Below, one piece after another: positions 24,350-32,207 of a stretch of 40,308 nt of DNA (positions are counted from its first letter, which is position 1; every line of letters starts with the position of its first letter). Source of the DNA: Halonotius pteroides (lineage in GTDB: Archaea; Halobacteriota; Halobacteria; Halobacteriales; Haloferacaceae); NCBI RefSeq assembly GCF_003605635.1, contig NZ_QMDW01000023.1, forward strand, positions 1 through 40,308. Reading direction: 5' to 3'. Position numbers and translations under genes: made by a program. The notes beneath the pieces were generated by a model. That model worked only from the letters and a program-made list of their open reading frames with translations. It ran no database searches and had not been told where the DNA came from.

Positions 24350-25363
24350 TTACTCCTCGCCGTCCTCGCCCGCGCCGCCTTCCTCCTCTTCCTCGGAGCG
24401 CGCGGCGACCAGCGCGCCGCTGGCGACGCTGTACATCGGCTCGTCGGGCGAATGGACGCCGCTGATCGAAAACGGGATGTTTGCGTCTTCGAGGTGGTCG
24501 GCAAACAGATCCTCAAACCCGTTTGGGCTGGAGGTGCCACCTGTCACGACGACCGGCACGTCGAGGCCTTCCTCGATGTCCTCCTCGTCAACCTCTTTGG
24601 TGACGTTTTCGATCACATAGTCTAAGAGGTTCTCGTAGTAGATGGCGAGTGCACCTTCGACGCCGCCAACATCGGTCTGGAAGTCCAACTCGAAGTCGTC
24701 TTCCTTGATCGAGGTCACCTTGTCGACGGGCGTCCCCGTCGCTTGGGCGGTCTGTTCGTCGACCCAGTCGCCCCCGCGGGCGATGGAGAACTTCATGACG
24801 GGAACCGCGTAGTAGGCCAAACAGACGTTGGTCATCCCCGCGCCGAAGCTGATCCCCAGCCCGGTGAAGCTGTTGTCGGCGAGCTCGGAGTAGATGACCG
24901 CCATCCCCTCGTTGATCGGCTCGGGGTTATACCCCATGTCGCCGAGCATCGATTCCAGCGTTTTCTCGTGATACAGCGTTGAGAGATCCGAGTCGATCGG
25001 GTCAGCGGGGCTCGAATAGTAGAGCCGCTCGTCGTGTTTCGAGGGGTCGCCGACGACCTGTTCGGTGATGAGCTTGATCATCGGGATCGCCGAGGACTCG
25101 CTGCTGGAGAGGATGCCGTGTTGCATCGGCCGGCGGGTCTCCTCGCTGAAGATGTTCGCAAAGTTGAGCGCGTCATCGCCGACGACGTACACCTTGTCAT
25201 CTTTCCGGATATGGAGCACCTCGCTCCGGGAGAGCATCTGTTCGGCCATATCGCTGTACTCGATCTCGACGAACGAGTTCCGTTGTTGCACGAAGACGGT
25301 TTCAGCCCCTTCCTGCCGGCCGGAGAGAATATTCATCGTCCCAACATCAAGTCCTTTGGCCAT
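24350..25363 (-). CDS. Salactin-like actin homologue
   Basis: A 337-aa protein of the actin/Hsp70 ATPase fold. Phosphate loop 1 is [16 protein letters not shown] (residues 1-16), phosphate loop 2 is [17 protein letters not shown] (about 172-188), and the adenosine-binding loop is [17 protein letters not shown] (about 274-290). The C-terminus is an acidic tail of Glu, Gly and Asp. The overall features fit salactin, the dynamically unstable polar filament protein described in Halobacterium salinarum; this assignment is recognition, not an alignment. No membrane segment is present, so it is cytosolic. A strong BRE/TATA signal (CGAAAATTTATG on the minus strand) sits about 26 nt upstream of the ATG, indicating a leaderless mRNA. 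A MreB- or ParM-like role is the alternative. Confidence 0.82.
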   Translation of the reverse strand: MAKGLDVGTMNILSGRQEGAETVFVQQRNSFVEIEYSDMAEQMLSRSEVLHIRKDDKVYVVGDDALNFANIFSEETRRPMQHGILSSSESSAIPMIKLITEQVVGDPSKHDERLYYSSPADPIDSDLSTLYHEKTLESMLGDMGYNPEPINEGMAVIYSELADNSFTGLGISFGAGMTNVCLAYYAVPVMKFSIARGGDWVDEQTAQATGTPVDKVTSIKEDDFELDFQTDVGGVEGALAIYYENLLDYVIENVTKEVDEEDIEEGLDVPVVVTGGTSSPNGFEDLFADHLEDANIPFSISGVHSPDEPMYSVASGALVAARSEEEEEGGAGEDGEE

Positions 25364-25386
25364 AGTAACGTTTCAGAGCCAATGTA

Positions 25387-25398
25387 CATAAATTTTCG
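25387..25398 (-). promoter_or_regulatory. BRE/TATA promoter of the salactin-like gene
   Basis: CGAAAATTTATG on the minus strand combines a CGAAA-type BRE with a TTTATG TATA box, centred about 26 nt before the ATG at 25363. It is among the clearest promoters in the window. Confidence 0.75.
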
Positions 25399-25512
25399 TA
25401 GCACTTAGAATGCTAATATAACAAGCAATAAGAATAAAATAATCTCATCGTTGTTAGCGGAGCCTCCCGCTGGGCATCAGTAGCTACTAGCCGTCAGCGA
25501 CTGTCTGGCGTC

Positions 25513-25572
25513 GGTGACTACATTGTCACTGGCCGTCTCGCCGGTCACTACATCGTTAATGATCGTCTCGCC
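25513..25572. repeat. Two-copy 30-bp tandem repeat
   Basis: Units 25513-25542 and 25543-25572 agree at 24 of 30 positions, both ending CGTCTCGCC, and a partial third unit follows. The period equals ten codons and the minus strand is open through it (25626 to 25477), reading VTGET-type decapeptides. It lies directly behind the DUF7139-like membrane-protein gene. Confidence 0.6.
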
Positions 25573-25588
25573 GGTGGCCACGGTGCCG

Positions 25589-26479
25589 TTAAAAGAGCCT
25601 CCCAAACAGTGCTCGCAGTCGACCACTCAGTGAGCGGTCAGCCGTTTTGGCCTGCTCTTTTTGCTGTTGTTCGCGGAGTTCTCGGAGCGCGGCCGCCTGA
25701 TCGTCGGTTCCCTCACCGCTGGCGGTTTCAACCTCGCCGCCCTGTAACCCTTTGAGCTGTGAGACCGCGTTGGTGACGCTGCCGTCGTCGGTGCGGGTTT
25801 CGATCCCTGAGTCAGGTATGCTCTCGCTGTCGATATCGTCGACCGCACTCGTATCGAGATTTAGCGTTCGCGTCTCCGTTTTCGCGACGCCGCCCCAAGA
25901 GAGGTCGGCCTCATCCAGCGCGCTGTCGATGTCAGTTTGAACCTGTTCGTCGGTGACCGTCTCACCCGCTGCATCGTCGCCCGTCCCCGCACCCTCGGCG
26001 TCCGTGTCGCCGGCTGCCTGCTCTATCTGGTGAGCGACGAGGGCGGCGGCCGTTGCCGCGATGACAACGACGACCCCGACGCTGTAGATGCCGACCACCT
26101 GTGCGGCGTAATCCGGCCCGACGGAGACATTGAAATCGTTCGGGTAGACGCTGACGAATCTGACAACCCCCGCCACACAGATGACGCTGCCGCCGCTGGC
26201 GACCAGCAGCATCCGTTTATCAACCGGCAGCAACACGACGATCCCACCTAACAACGCGGGCGCGCCGACCGCACCGCTGATGATTGCGACCTGCCGTAAG
26301 CCGTAGGCCGTCTCGCTCAGCGTCGCGCTGTAGAGAAACACGAGGATCCCGGCAATACCGAGCCCCAACCCGAGAAAGAAGAGCCCAAACCCAGCATAGA
26401 CGTCGACTGCACGGTCGGGGTCACCGATATACCGGCGATAATACCGGAGGAGTTGGTTTGAATCGGTCGCTTCACGCAT
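25589..26479 (-). CDS. Membrane protein, DUF7139-like
   Basis: A 296-aa protein with about five membrane helices in residues 25-165 (FGLFFLGLGLGIAGILVFLY; QVAIISGAVGAPALLGGIVV; MLLVASGGSVICVAGVVRFV; IYSVGVVVVIAATAAALVAH) and a long acidic cytosolic tail. The tail is low in complexity, then has a Gln/Glu/Lys helix (LRELREQQQKEQ) and a basic end (SLSGRLRALFGRLF) that may lie on the membrane. The ATG at 26479 (MREATDSNQLL) is chosen; the open frame adds ten residues. Function unknown; the DUF7139 assignment is tentative. It is divergent from the zinc-ribbon gene. Confidence 0.68.
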   Translation of the reverse strand: MREATDSNQLLRYYRRYIGDPDRAVDVYAGFGLFFLGLGLGIAGILVFLYSATLSETAYGLRQVAIISGAVGAPALLGGIVVLLPVDKRMLLVASGGSVICVAGVVRFVSVYPNDFNVSVGPDYAAQVVGIYSVGVVVVIAATAAALVAHQIEQAAGDTDAEGAGTGDDAAGETVTDEQVQTDIDSALDEADLSWGGVAKTETRTLNLDTSAVDDIDSESIPDSGIETRTDDGSVTNAVSQLKGLQGGEVETASGEGTDDQAAALRELREQQQKEQAKTADRSLSGRLRALFGRLF

Positions 26480-26527
26480 AGAAGGAGCTTTTACCCGGAC
26501 TGTAATCATTGTTCCCCCGACCCCAGT

Positions 26528-26535
26528 ATTTTACA
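26528..26535 (+). promoter_or_regulatory. TATA box of the zinc-ribbon/Rho-N-like operon
   Basis: TATTTTAC is centred about 35 nt before the GTG at 26566, giving a short leader of roughly ten bases. Confidence 0.5.
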
Positions 26536-26565
26536 ACGTTGACGACGAGTAGCAACTGAACAACA

Positions 26566-26742
26566 GTGAACCCCGACTGTCCGCGGTGTGAAGCCACTCT
26601 CACAACGTTCACACTGTCGGACGGTGAGGCCTTCACCTGTGAGGAGTGTGGCTATGTCGGCGTTGAGGCTGACCACTCCGGCGAGCCCGCGGCCGTCGAG
26701 AGCTGGGAGGATGCACTCCAGCGGTTTCACGACGAGTCCTAA
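26566..26742 (+). CDS. Small zinc-ribbon protein (GTG start)
   Basis: A 58-aa protein starting at GTG: VNPDCPRCEATLTTFTLSDG at its N-terminus, then FTCEECGYVGVEADHSGEPA. Two CxxC pairs spaced about 20 residues apart form a classic zinc ribbon, followed by an acidic helix ending WEDALQRFHDES. Its TAA is only 2 nt before the ATG of the Rho-N-like gene, so the two form an operon. Haloarchaea have many such micro-proteins; the binding partner is unknown. There is no ATG in frame, which makes it easy to miss in annotation. Confidence 0.8.
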   Translation: MNPDCPRCEATLTTFTLSDGEAFTCEECGYVGVEADHSGEPAAVESWEDALQRFHDES

Positions 26743-26744
26743 CT

Positions 26745-27431
26745 ATGCCATCCATCGAGATTACCGACGACCAACACGACCGCATCGCGGCGTTGCGCGA
26801 GGAACTCGCCGATACCCACGCCGGAAGCTACACATCGGTTACGCCGCCGGATGTCATCGCCTACCTGCTTGATGTCGCTGACGCCGTCGATGACCCCGAG
26901 CGGGCGGCTACCGTCGCGACCCCCGCCGACACGGACGACGACCACTCATACCCGCGATCGCAACTCGAAGCGCAGCTTGAAGAGCGTAACCGCCGCCACA
27001 GCGATGCTGACCCTGAGGATCCGATGGATCTCTACACTATCGCCGCCGAGTACAACATCTCCGGTCGCAGCAACATGACCAAGCAGGAACTTATTACGGC
27101 GATCCTTGATGCGACCGAGCGCCGCTACACCGACCCGCTTGCGCCTGTCGATGTCGACTTCCCTGCCGACACGGAGCCGGCGGCCGACCGCGCTGACGCC
27201 GCCGATACCGACTCAGGGCCCGACATCTATGACGGTGGTTCCGATGGTGACGCCGGCGACACCGACGACGATGGCCAACTCAACGCGATGTTGAGCCTGC
27301 TTGAGACCCACAGCGACAAGTGGCACCCGGCTGACGGCGACGCCCGTTATGCGGTTGAACTGCCCGACGGCAGCGTTGAATCGGCCCGCACCAAAGACGA
27401 CGTTCGCGCGACCCTGTTCAAACACTACTAA
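26745..27431 (+). CDS. Acidic protein with Rho-N/SAP-like motif
   Basis: A 228-aa, very acidic protein with three segments. Residues 1-55 (MPSIEITDDQHDRIAALREE and onward) look like a small helical domain with ribbon-helix-helix-like spacing. Residues about 92-125 (MDLYTIAAEYNISGRSNMTK, then QELITAIL) match the Rho N-terminal/SAP-type helix-extended-helix that binds nucleic acid. After an Asp/Ala-rich linker the end (about 190-228) is a conserved globular stretch with KWHPADGDARYAVELPDGSV and TKDDVRATLFKHY. No catalytic motif is seen. It is flanked at 2-nt distance on both sides, by the zinc-ribbon gene and by a small acidic gene. A nucleic-acid-binding role is inferred. Confidence 0.72.
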   Translation: MPSIEITDDQHDRIAALREELADTHAGSYTSVTPPDVIAYLLDVADAVDDPERAATVATPADTDDDHSYPRSQLEAQLEERNRRHSDADPEDPMDLYTIAAEYNISGRSNMTKQELITAILDATERRYTDPLAPVDVDFPADTEPAADRADAADTDSGPDIYDGGSDGDAGDTDDDGQLNAMLSLLETHSDKWHPADGDARYAVELPDGSVESARTKDDVRATLFKHY

Positions 27432-27433
27432 CG

Positions 27434-27718
27434 ATGGGACTGCTTGAGACCCTCAAATCGTGGCTCAGGGTTGGCGGCGACACCGCCAGCGAGCCAGACA
27501 CCGTGACCGACGACACGCCGAGCGAGGAACCGAAACTCGACCCCAACGGCGCGACCGAAACACGGGTCACATCGACTGACTCCGCCGTCGACGCGCTCAA
27601 ACAAACCCGAACCGAGGCCGCCGACACCGTCGAGGGCGACAATGAACCACCTGTCGCTGACGAGACGATCGACAATGAGCCGGCTCCCGAGTCGACCGAT
27701 GGGAAACCTGAGGAGTAG
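27434..27718 (+). CDS. Small acidic protein of unknown function
   Basis: A 94-aa protein with an amphipathic start (MGLLETLKSWLRVGGDTASE) that could lie on a membrane or a partner, followed by disordered sequence rich in Asp, Glu, Thr and Pro. No domain is recognised. It begins 2 nt after the stop of the Rho-N-like gene and is the third member of this small operon. The composition is normal for haloarchaeal coding DNA, which is the main support. Confidence 0.6.
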   Translation: MGLLETLKSWLRVGGDTASEPDTVTDDTPSEEPKLDPNGATETRVTSTDSAVDALKQTRTEAADTVEGDNEPPVADETIDNEPAPESTDGKPEE

Positions 27719-27817
27719 TCCGTCTTCTCGGCTTCTCCTGACTCCGATTTTATCACGTGGCTGCTGTCGTCTTCGCAACTGCTAACTGACGACCCCACCG
27801 ACATCCGACAACAACTG

Positions 27818-29332
27818 ATGCGTCTCCCGGACTCACAACTCGCGGTGTTGGAAGCCGCCTCGGCGACCGAACCGACGCCAGTCGATCGGCTGGCCGATGA
27901 AACCGAGCTAAAACCCGAAACCGTCACCCGTGCGGCCTTCGATCTCCGCGACGATGGCCTGGTCACGATTGCGGAACGCACCGAAACTACCGCCGACCCC
28001 ACCGACGAGGCCCACGACTATCTCGAATCGGGTCTCCCGGAAGTCCGGCTCTACCGCGCTGCGATTGAGGCCGACGCCGACGACGCCGTCGAACTCGGCC
28101 AACTCATCGGCGCAGCCGGCTTGGAGGGCCCTGAGGTCGACATCGCGTTGGCCAACTTCGCGCGCAAGGGCTACGGCACGATCGACTCCGGCAGCGTCAC
28201 CGCCGACCCCGACGCCGATCCCGACAGCGACCCCGAAGCTGACGCCCTCGCCACGCTGGCCGACGGCGGTAGCGTCGACAACGACGCCATCGACGCCGAC
28301 CTCCTCGACCAGCTCGAACGCCGCGACCTGATCGTCCGACGCGAGCACACCGTCCGCGAGATCACCCTCACCGACGACGCCGTCACCGCCCTGATGGAGG
28401 GCATCGAGACCGCCGAAACGGTCGATCGCCTGACGCCCGAAATGCTGACCAGCGGCGAGTGGGTGGATGTCGAATTCAGCGAATACAACGTCGAAGCCGA
28501 CGCCCCCTCAATCGAGGGCGGTCGCAAGCACATCCTCCGACAGACGGCCGACCGCGCAAAGGACGTCCTCGTCGGAATGGGCTTTCAGGAGATGGACGGC
28601 CCGCATGCTGACGCCGACTTCTGGATCAACGACTGTCTGTTCATGCCGCAGGATCACCCCGCCCGCACCCACTGGGATCGCTTCGCCCTCGACGTGCCGC
28701 CGATCCAAGGCCTTCCCGATCAACTCGTCGACCGCGTCGAGTCAGCCCATCGCGACGGCGTCGGCGAAGACGGCGACGGCTACCACTCACCGTGGGATCG
28801 GGATTTCGCCGAGGCGGTCGCCCTCCGTGGTCACACAACCTCGCTGTCGATGCGCTATCTCTCTGGCTTTGCGGGTGCCGACATCGAACCGCCCAAGCGA
28901 TACTTCTCGGTCGAGAAGGTCTATCGCAACGATACGCTCGATCCGACCCATCTGCTTGAGTTCTTCCAGATCGAGGGCTGGGTACTCGCCGAGGATCTCT
29001 CGGTGCGTGATCTGATGGGCACCTTTGAGGAGTTCTACGCCCAGTTCGGGATCACCGATATCAAATTCAAACCGCACTACAACCCCTACACGGAGCCCTC
29101 CTTCGAGCTGTTCGGCGAGCATCCGACGACCGGCGAGATCGTCGAGATCGGGAACTCCGGGCTGTTCCGCCCTGAGGTGTTGGAACCACTTGGCATCGAA
29201 GCCGACGTGATGGCGTGGGGCCTCGCGCTGGAACGCCTGCTCATGTTGATGTATGGCTTCGAGGATATCCGGGATGTGCATGGAACGTTGTGTGATCTTG
29301 AACTGCTGCGAGAAACGGAGGTGCTCCACTAA
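27818..29332 (+). CDS. pheS: Phenylalanyl-tRNA synthetase alpha subunit
   Basis: A 504-aa class II synthetase subunit that binds ATP and Phe in the alpha2-beta2 enzyme. The N-terminal ~220 residues are the winged-helix-type tRNA/DNA-like domains of archaeal PheS (LPDSQLAVLEAASATEPTPV; ELKPETVTRAAFDLRDDGLV). The catalytic domain has motif 1 GGRKHILRQTADRAKDVLVG, motif 2 PPKRYFSVEKVYRNDTLDPT, and motif 3 DVMAWGLALERLLMLMYG near the C-terminus. The stop TAA shares its last A with the pheT ATG (TAATG), coupling synthesis of the two subunits. A TTTTATC element about 65 nt upstream may be the promoter with a leader, which is uncertain. Confidence 0.96.
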   Translation: MRLPDSQLAVLEAASATEPTPVDRLADETELKPETVTRAAFDLRDDGLVTIAERTETTADPTDEAHDYLESGLPEVRLYRAAIEADADDAVELGQLIGAAGLEGPEVDIALANFARKGYGTIDSGSVTADPDADPDSDPEADALATLADGGSVDNDAIDADLLDQLERRDLIVRREHTVREITLTDDAVTALMEGIETAETVDRLTPEMLTSGEWVDVEFSEYNVEADAPSIEGGRKHILRQTADRAKDVLVGMGFQEMDGPHADADFWINDCLFMPQDHPARTHWDRFALDVPPIQGLPDQLVDRVESAHRDGVGEDGDGYHSPWDRDFAEAVALRGHTTSLSMRYLSGFAGADIEPPKRYFSVEKVYRNDTLDPTHLLEFFQIEGWVLAEDLSVRDLMGTFEEFYAQFGITDIKFKPHYNPYTEPSFELFGEHPTTGEIVEIGNSGLFRPEVLEPLGIEADVMAWGLALERLLMLMYGFEDIRDVHGTLCDLELLRETEVLH

Positions 29333-31131
29333 TGCCTGTTGTCGATGTCGACCCCGACGAACTCCGCGAGTTGACCGGCCACGAGGAGAAATCCGACGAC
29401 GAACTCAAAGACGATCTGTTCAATCTTGGCCTCGAATTCGAGGGCGAAACCGACGACGGCGAGCTCCAACTCGAATTCGCGCCCGACCGGCTTGATCGCC
29501 TCTCGGTCGAGGGTGTTGCCCGCTCGCTGCGGTATCAGTACGGCGACGAAACCGGCGTCTACGTCCCCAACACGAACGACCCTGATTGGACGTACGAAGT
29601 TGCGGAATCCGTTCCTGAGGGTCGCCCTTACGTCACGGGTGCCATCGTCCGCGACGTGAACATGACCGAGGACGTGCTGGAATCGCTGATCCAACTCCAG
29701 GAGAAACTGCACGCAACGATGGGCCGCAAACGCGCGAAAGCCGCCATCGGGATCCACGACCTGACGATGCTGAAAGGTGCCGGCCTCGGTGACGACGGAA
29801 GCGGCCACTCGATCACCTACCGCGGGATCGATCCCGACGGCGACCGGTTCGTCCCGCTTGATGCCGACAGCGAGATGACGCCCGCCGAGGTGCTCACCGA
29901 CCACCCGATCGGCGACAAGTTCGGCGATCTCCTCGACGGCTTCGATCGCTATCCCGCGATCTACGACGATCTCGGATTGTTTTCGTTCCCGCCGGTGATC
30001 AACGGCCGCCGCACTGAGGTCGAAGCTGCGTCCCGGGATCTCCTCATTGAGCTCACCGGCACCGACCAGTGGACGATCGACCATATCTGCAACATCATCT
30101 GCTATGCGCTGTCGGCCCGCGGCGGCACTATCGAGGAGGTCGAAATCAATTACCCGGCCGCGACCGGCCCCTACAAAACGGTCGGCGGCGGGCTCGTCCG
30201 CCCGGATTTCGGGATCGACACCAAACACGTCGCTCACGACCGCATCGAGACGATTCTCGGTGTCGACTTCGAGCAACGCGAGGTTGCTGACCTCTTCGCC
30301 CGCGCGGGCCTGTCAGCATCGATCGTCGACGACGCTGGCAACGCTGCTGACGTGAACGCAGTTACTGACGGTGACGGCGTCGTTTACGCTGTCGAGATCC
30401 CACCCTACCGCGTTGATGTCTTACACCCGATGGATCTCATCGACGATCTGGGCCGGGCCTACGGCTTCAACGAGTTGGAGCCGCGCTACCCCGATATCGG
30501 CACCGTCGGCGGTCGCCACGACCGCACACAACTCGAAGATGCGGCTCGCGCGAGTCTCGTCGGCCTCGGCTTTGAGGATCTGCTCAACTTTCATATGATC
30601 TCCGCCGAGGCCAACTACGACCGGCTCAACATCGAGCCCAGCGCGACGGCCGGCGACGGCGACCGCCGGCTCGTCGGCGCGGGCGAGCCCGTCGAGATCA
30701 CCGGCCCTTACAGCGAGGATTACACCCAGCTTCGCACCTGGGTGCTCCCCTCGCTGCTGATGGTACTCGAAAATAACACCCATCGCGCCTACCCACAGGA
30801 TCTCGCCGAGATCGGTCTCGCCGCCGAGGTCGACGAGTCTGAAAACACGAACGTCGCCGAGTGGCGATCCATCGGGGCTGTCCTCGCCCGCAACGACGCG
30901 ACCTACGAGGACGCTAAGGCACGACTCGCCGCGCTCTGTGACGACCTCGATGTCGACCTCGAAACGCCGCCGACAGAGCATCCGACGTTTATCGACGGCC
31001 GAGTTGCCGACGTGGTGATCGACGGCGACGTGGTTGGCGTGATCGGCGAGATCCATCCCAAGGTACTGGTCGAACACGATCTGGAACTCCCGGTCGCGGC
31101 CTTCGAGCTTCGGCTTGAGGCCCTGCAGTAA
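29332..31131 (+). CDS. pheT: Phenylalanyl-tRNA synthetase beta subunit
   Basis: A 599-aa archaeal-type beta subunit, shorter than the bacterial one because it lacks the tRNA-binding EMAP-like and anticodon-binding domains. It starts MPVVDVDPDELRELTGHEEK. The B3/B4 editing region is in the first half (MGRKRAKAAIGIHDLTMLKG; FSFPPVINGRRTEVEAASRD), followed by B5 (RVDVLHPMDLIDDLGRAYGF) and the catalytic-like core (YTQLRTWVLPSLLMVLENNT). It ends with DVVGVIGEIHPKVLVEHDLE. It overlaps both neighbours by one base through TAATG junctions, forming a coupled pheS-pheT-PurM-like unit. Confidence 0.96.
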   Translation: MPVVDVDPDELRELTGHEEKSDDELKDDLFNLGLEFEGETDDGELQLEFAPDRLDRLSVEGVARSLRYQYGDETGVYVPNTNDPDWTYEVAESVPEGRPYVTGAIVRDVNMTEDVLESLIQLQEKLHATMGRKRAKAAIGIHDLTMLKGAGLGDDGSGHSITYRGIDPDGDRFVPLDADSEMTPAEVLTDHPIGDKFGDLLDGFDRYPAIYDDLGLFSFPPVINGRRTEVEAASRDLLIELTGTDQWTIDHICNIICYALSARGGTIEEVEINYPAATGPYKTVGGGLVRPDFGIDTKHVAHDRIETILGVDFEQREVADLFARAGLSASIVDDAGNAADVNAVTDGDGVVYAVEIPPYRVDVLHPMDLIDDLGRAYGFNELEPRYPDIGTVGGRHDRTQLEDAARASLVGLGFEDLLNFHMISAEANYDRLNIEPSATAGDGDRRLVGAGEPVEITGPYSEDYTQLRTWVLPSLLMVLENNTHRAYPQDLAEIGLAAEVDESENTNVAEWRSIGAVLARNDATYEDAKARLAALCDDLDVDLETPPTEHPTFIDGRVADVVIDGDVVGVIGEIHPKVLVEHDLELPVAAFELRLEALQ

Positions 31132-32168
31132 TGGCCCGAACCGGCAAGATCTCGCAGGCGTTCTTTCGGGAGCATATCGCCCCACAGCTCGGGGCCAACC
31201 GACCAGAAACGACCCTCGGCCCACAGCACGGTGTCGACTTCGGCGTCCTCGATATCGGCGGACAGGCCCTCGCTGTCGCCACCGATCCGGTCTCGATTCT
31301 TCCAGGGCTCGGCTTCGAGCGCGCCGGCCGGTTTGCCGTCCGGATCGTCCTCGCGGATGTCGCCGTCTCGGGGCTCGATCCCTCACATCTCGCGGTCGGG
31401 TTTACGCTCCCACCCGATCTCAGCGACGACGATTTTGCCGCGGTCTGGGGGGCGATCCACGACGAGTGCGAAGCGCTCGGTGTCGACATCGTCACCGGCC
31501 ACACCGCTCGGTATGCCGGCTGTTCGTTCCCGTGGGTCGGCGCGGCGACCGCGATGGCCGTTGGCGACCACGACGCGATCGTTCGCCCGGATGGGGCTCG
31601 CGTCGGCGACGACCTCCTCATCACGACGGGCCCTGCGGTCGAAGCCGCCGCGCTGTTTGCCTCGCTGTTCCCCGACGAAATCGACTGCGAGGACGACCGC
31701 CTCGCTCGTGTTGCGGCGATGCTCGACGAACTCGGTGTCGTCCGTGATAGCCGCGCTCTCGCCGGGATCGACGGTGTGTCGGCGATGCACGATATCACCG
31801 AAGGCGGGCTGCTTGGCGCGTGCCACGAGATGGCCGCCGGTGCCGACGTTCGGTTCCGTATCGACACCGACCGGGTTCCGATCGACGACGACGTGGCAGC
31901 CGTCTGTTCGACCCTTGAGATGGATCCCTGGCGAGCGACCAGTTCTGGCTCGCTGCTGCTTTCGGTCGACCCTGATGCGACCGATGATGTGGTCGGGGCT
32001 CTCCGCGACCGTGGGACGACCGTGGCTGTGATCGGGAGCGTCGATTCGGGGAGCGGTGTTGTCCGCGACGGCGAGCCGACCGAGCCGCCGGCTGGCGACT
32101 CCTCGTGGCCGGTCTACGAGCGGCTGCTCGCAGCAGCTGATGATGCCGAGCCAAACGACGCTAACTGA
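31131..32168 (+). CDS. PurM-fold (AIR synthase/HypE-like) protein
   Basis: A 345-aa protein of the PurM/ThiL/SelD/HypE ATP-binding superfamily. The N-terminal half carries VDFGVLDIGGQALAVATDPV and SGLDPSHLAVGFTLPPDLSD, the second half VGDDLLITTGPAVEAAALFA and the signature DITEGGLLGACHEMAAGADV. The C-terminus (AAADDAEPNDAN) lacks the Cys that HypE needs for CN-ligand synthesis, and no hydrogenase genes are present, so HypE activity is unlikely. AIR synthase, ThiL-like kinase, or another ATP-dependent role remains open. Its ATG overlaps the pheT stop by one base. A THI5-like gene follows after 39 nt, hinting at cofactor metabolism. Confidence 0.82.
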   Translation: MARTGKISQAFFREHIAPQLGANRPETTLGPQHGVDFGVLDIGGQALAVATDPVSILPGLGFERAGRFAVRIVLADVAVSGLDPSHLAVGFTLPPDLSDDDFAAVWGAIHDECEALGVDIVTGHTARYAGCSFPWVGAATAMAVGDHDAIVRPDGARVGDDLLITTGPAVEAAALFASLFPDEIDCEDDRLARVAAMLDELGVVRDSRALAGIDGVSAMHDITEGGLLGACHEMAAGADVRFRIDTDRVPIDDDVAAVCSTLEMDPWRATSSGSLLLSVDPDATDDVVGALRDRGTTVAVIGSVDSGSGVVRDGEPTEPPAGDSSWPVYERLLAAADDAEPNDAN

Positions 32169-32207
32169 CCACCGCTCTTTTTGATCGTCTGATCATACCA
32201 CCGACAA

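Noticed and set aside
22534-31131. Aminoacyl-tRNA synthetase cluster as a mobile or antibiotic-resistance island
   Set aside because: All are complete archaeal housekeeping types with uniform composition; no integrase, repeats or tRNA attachment site is present.
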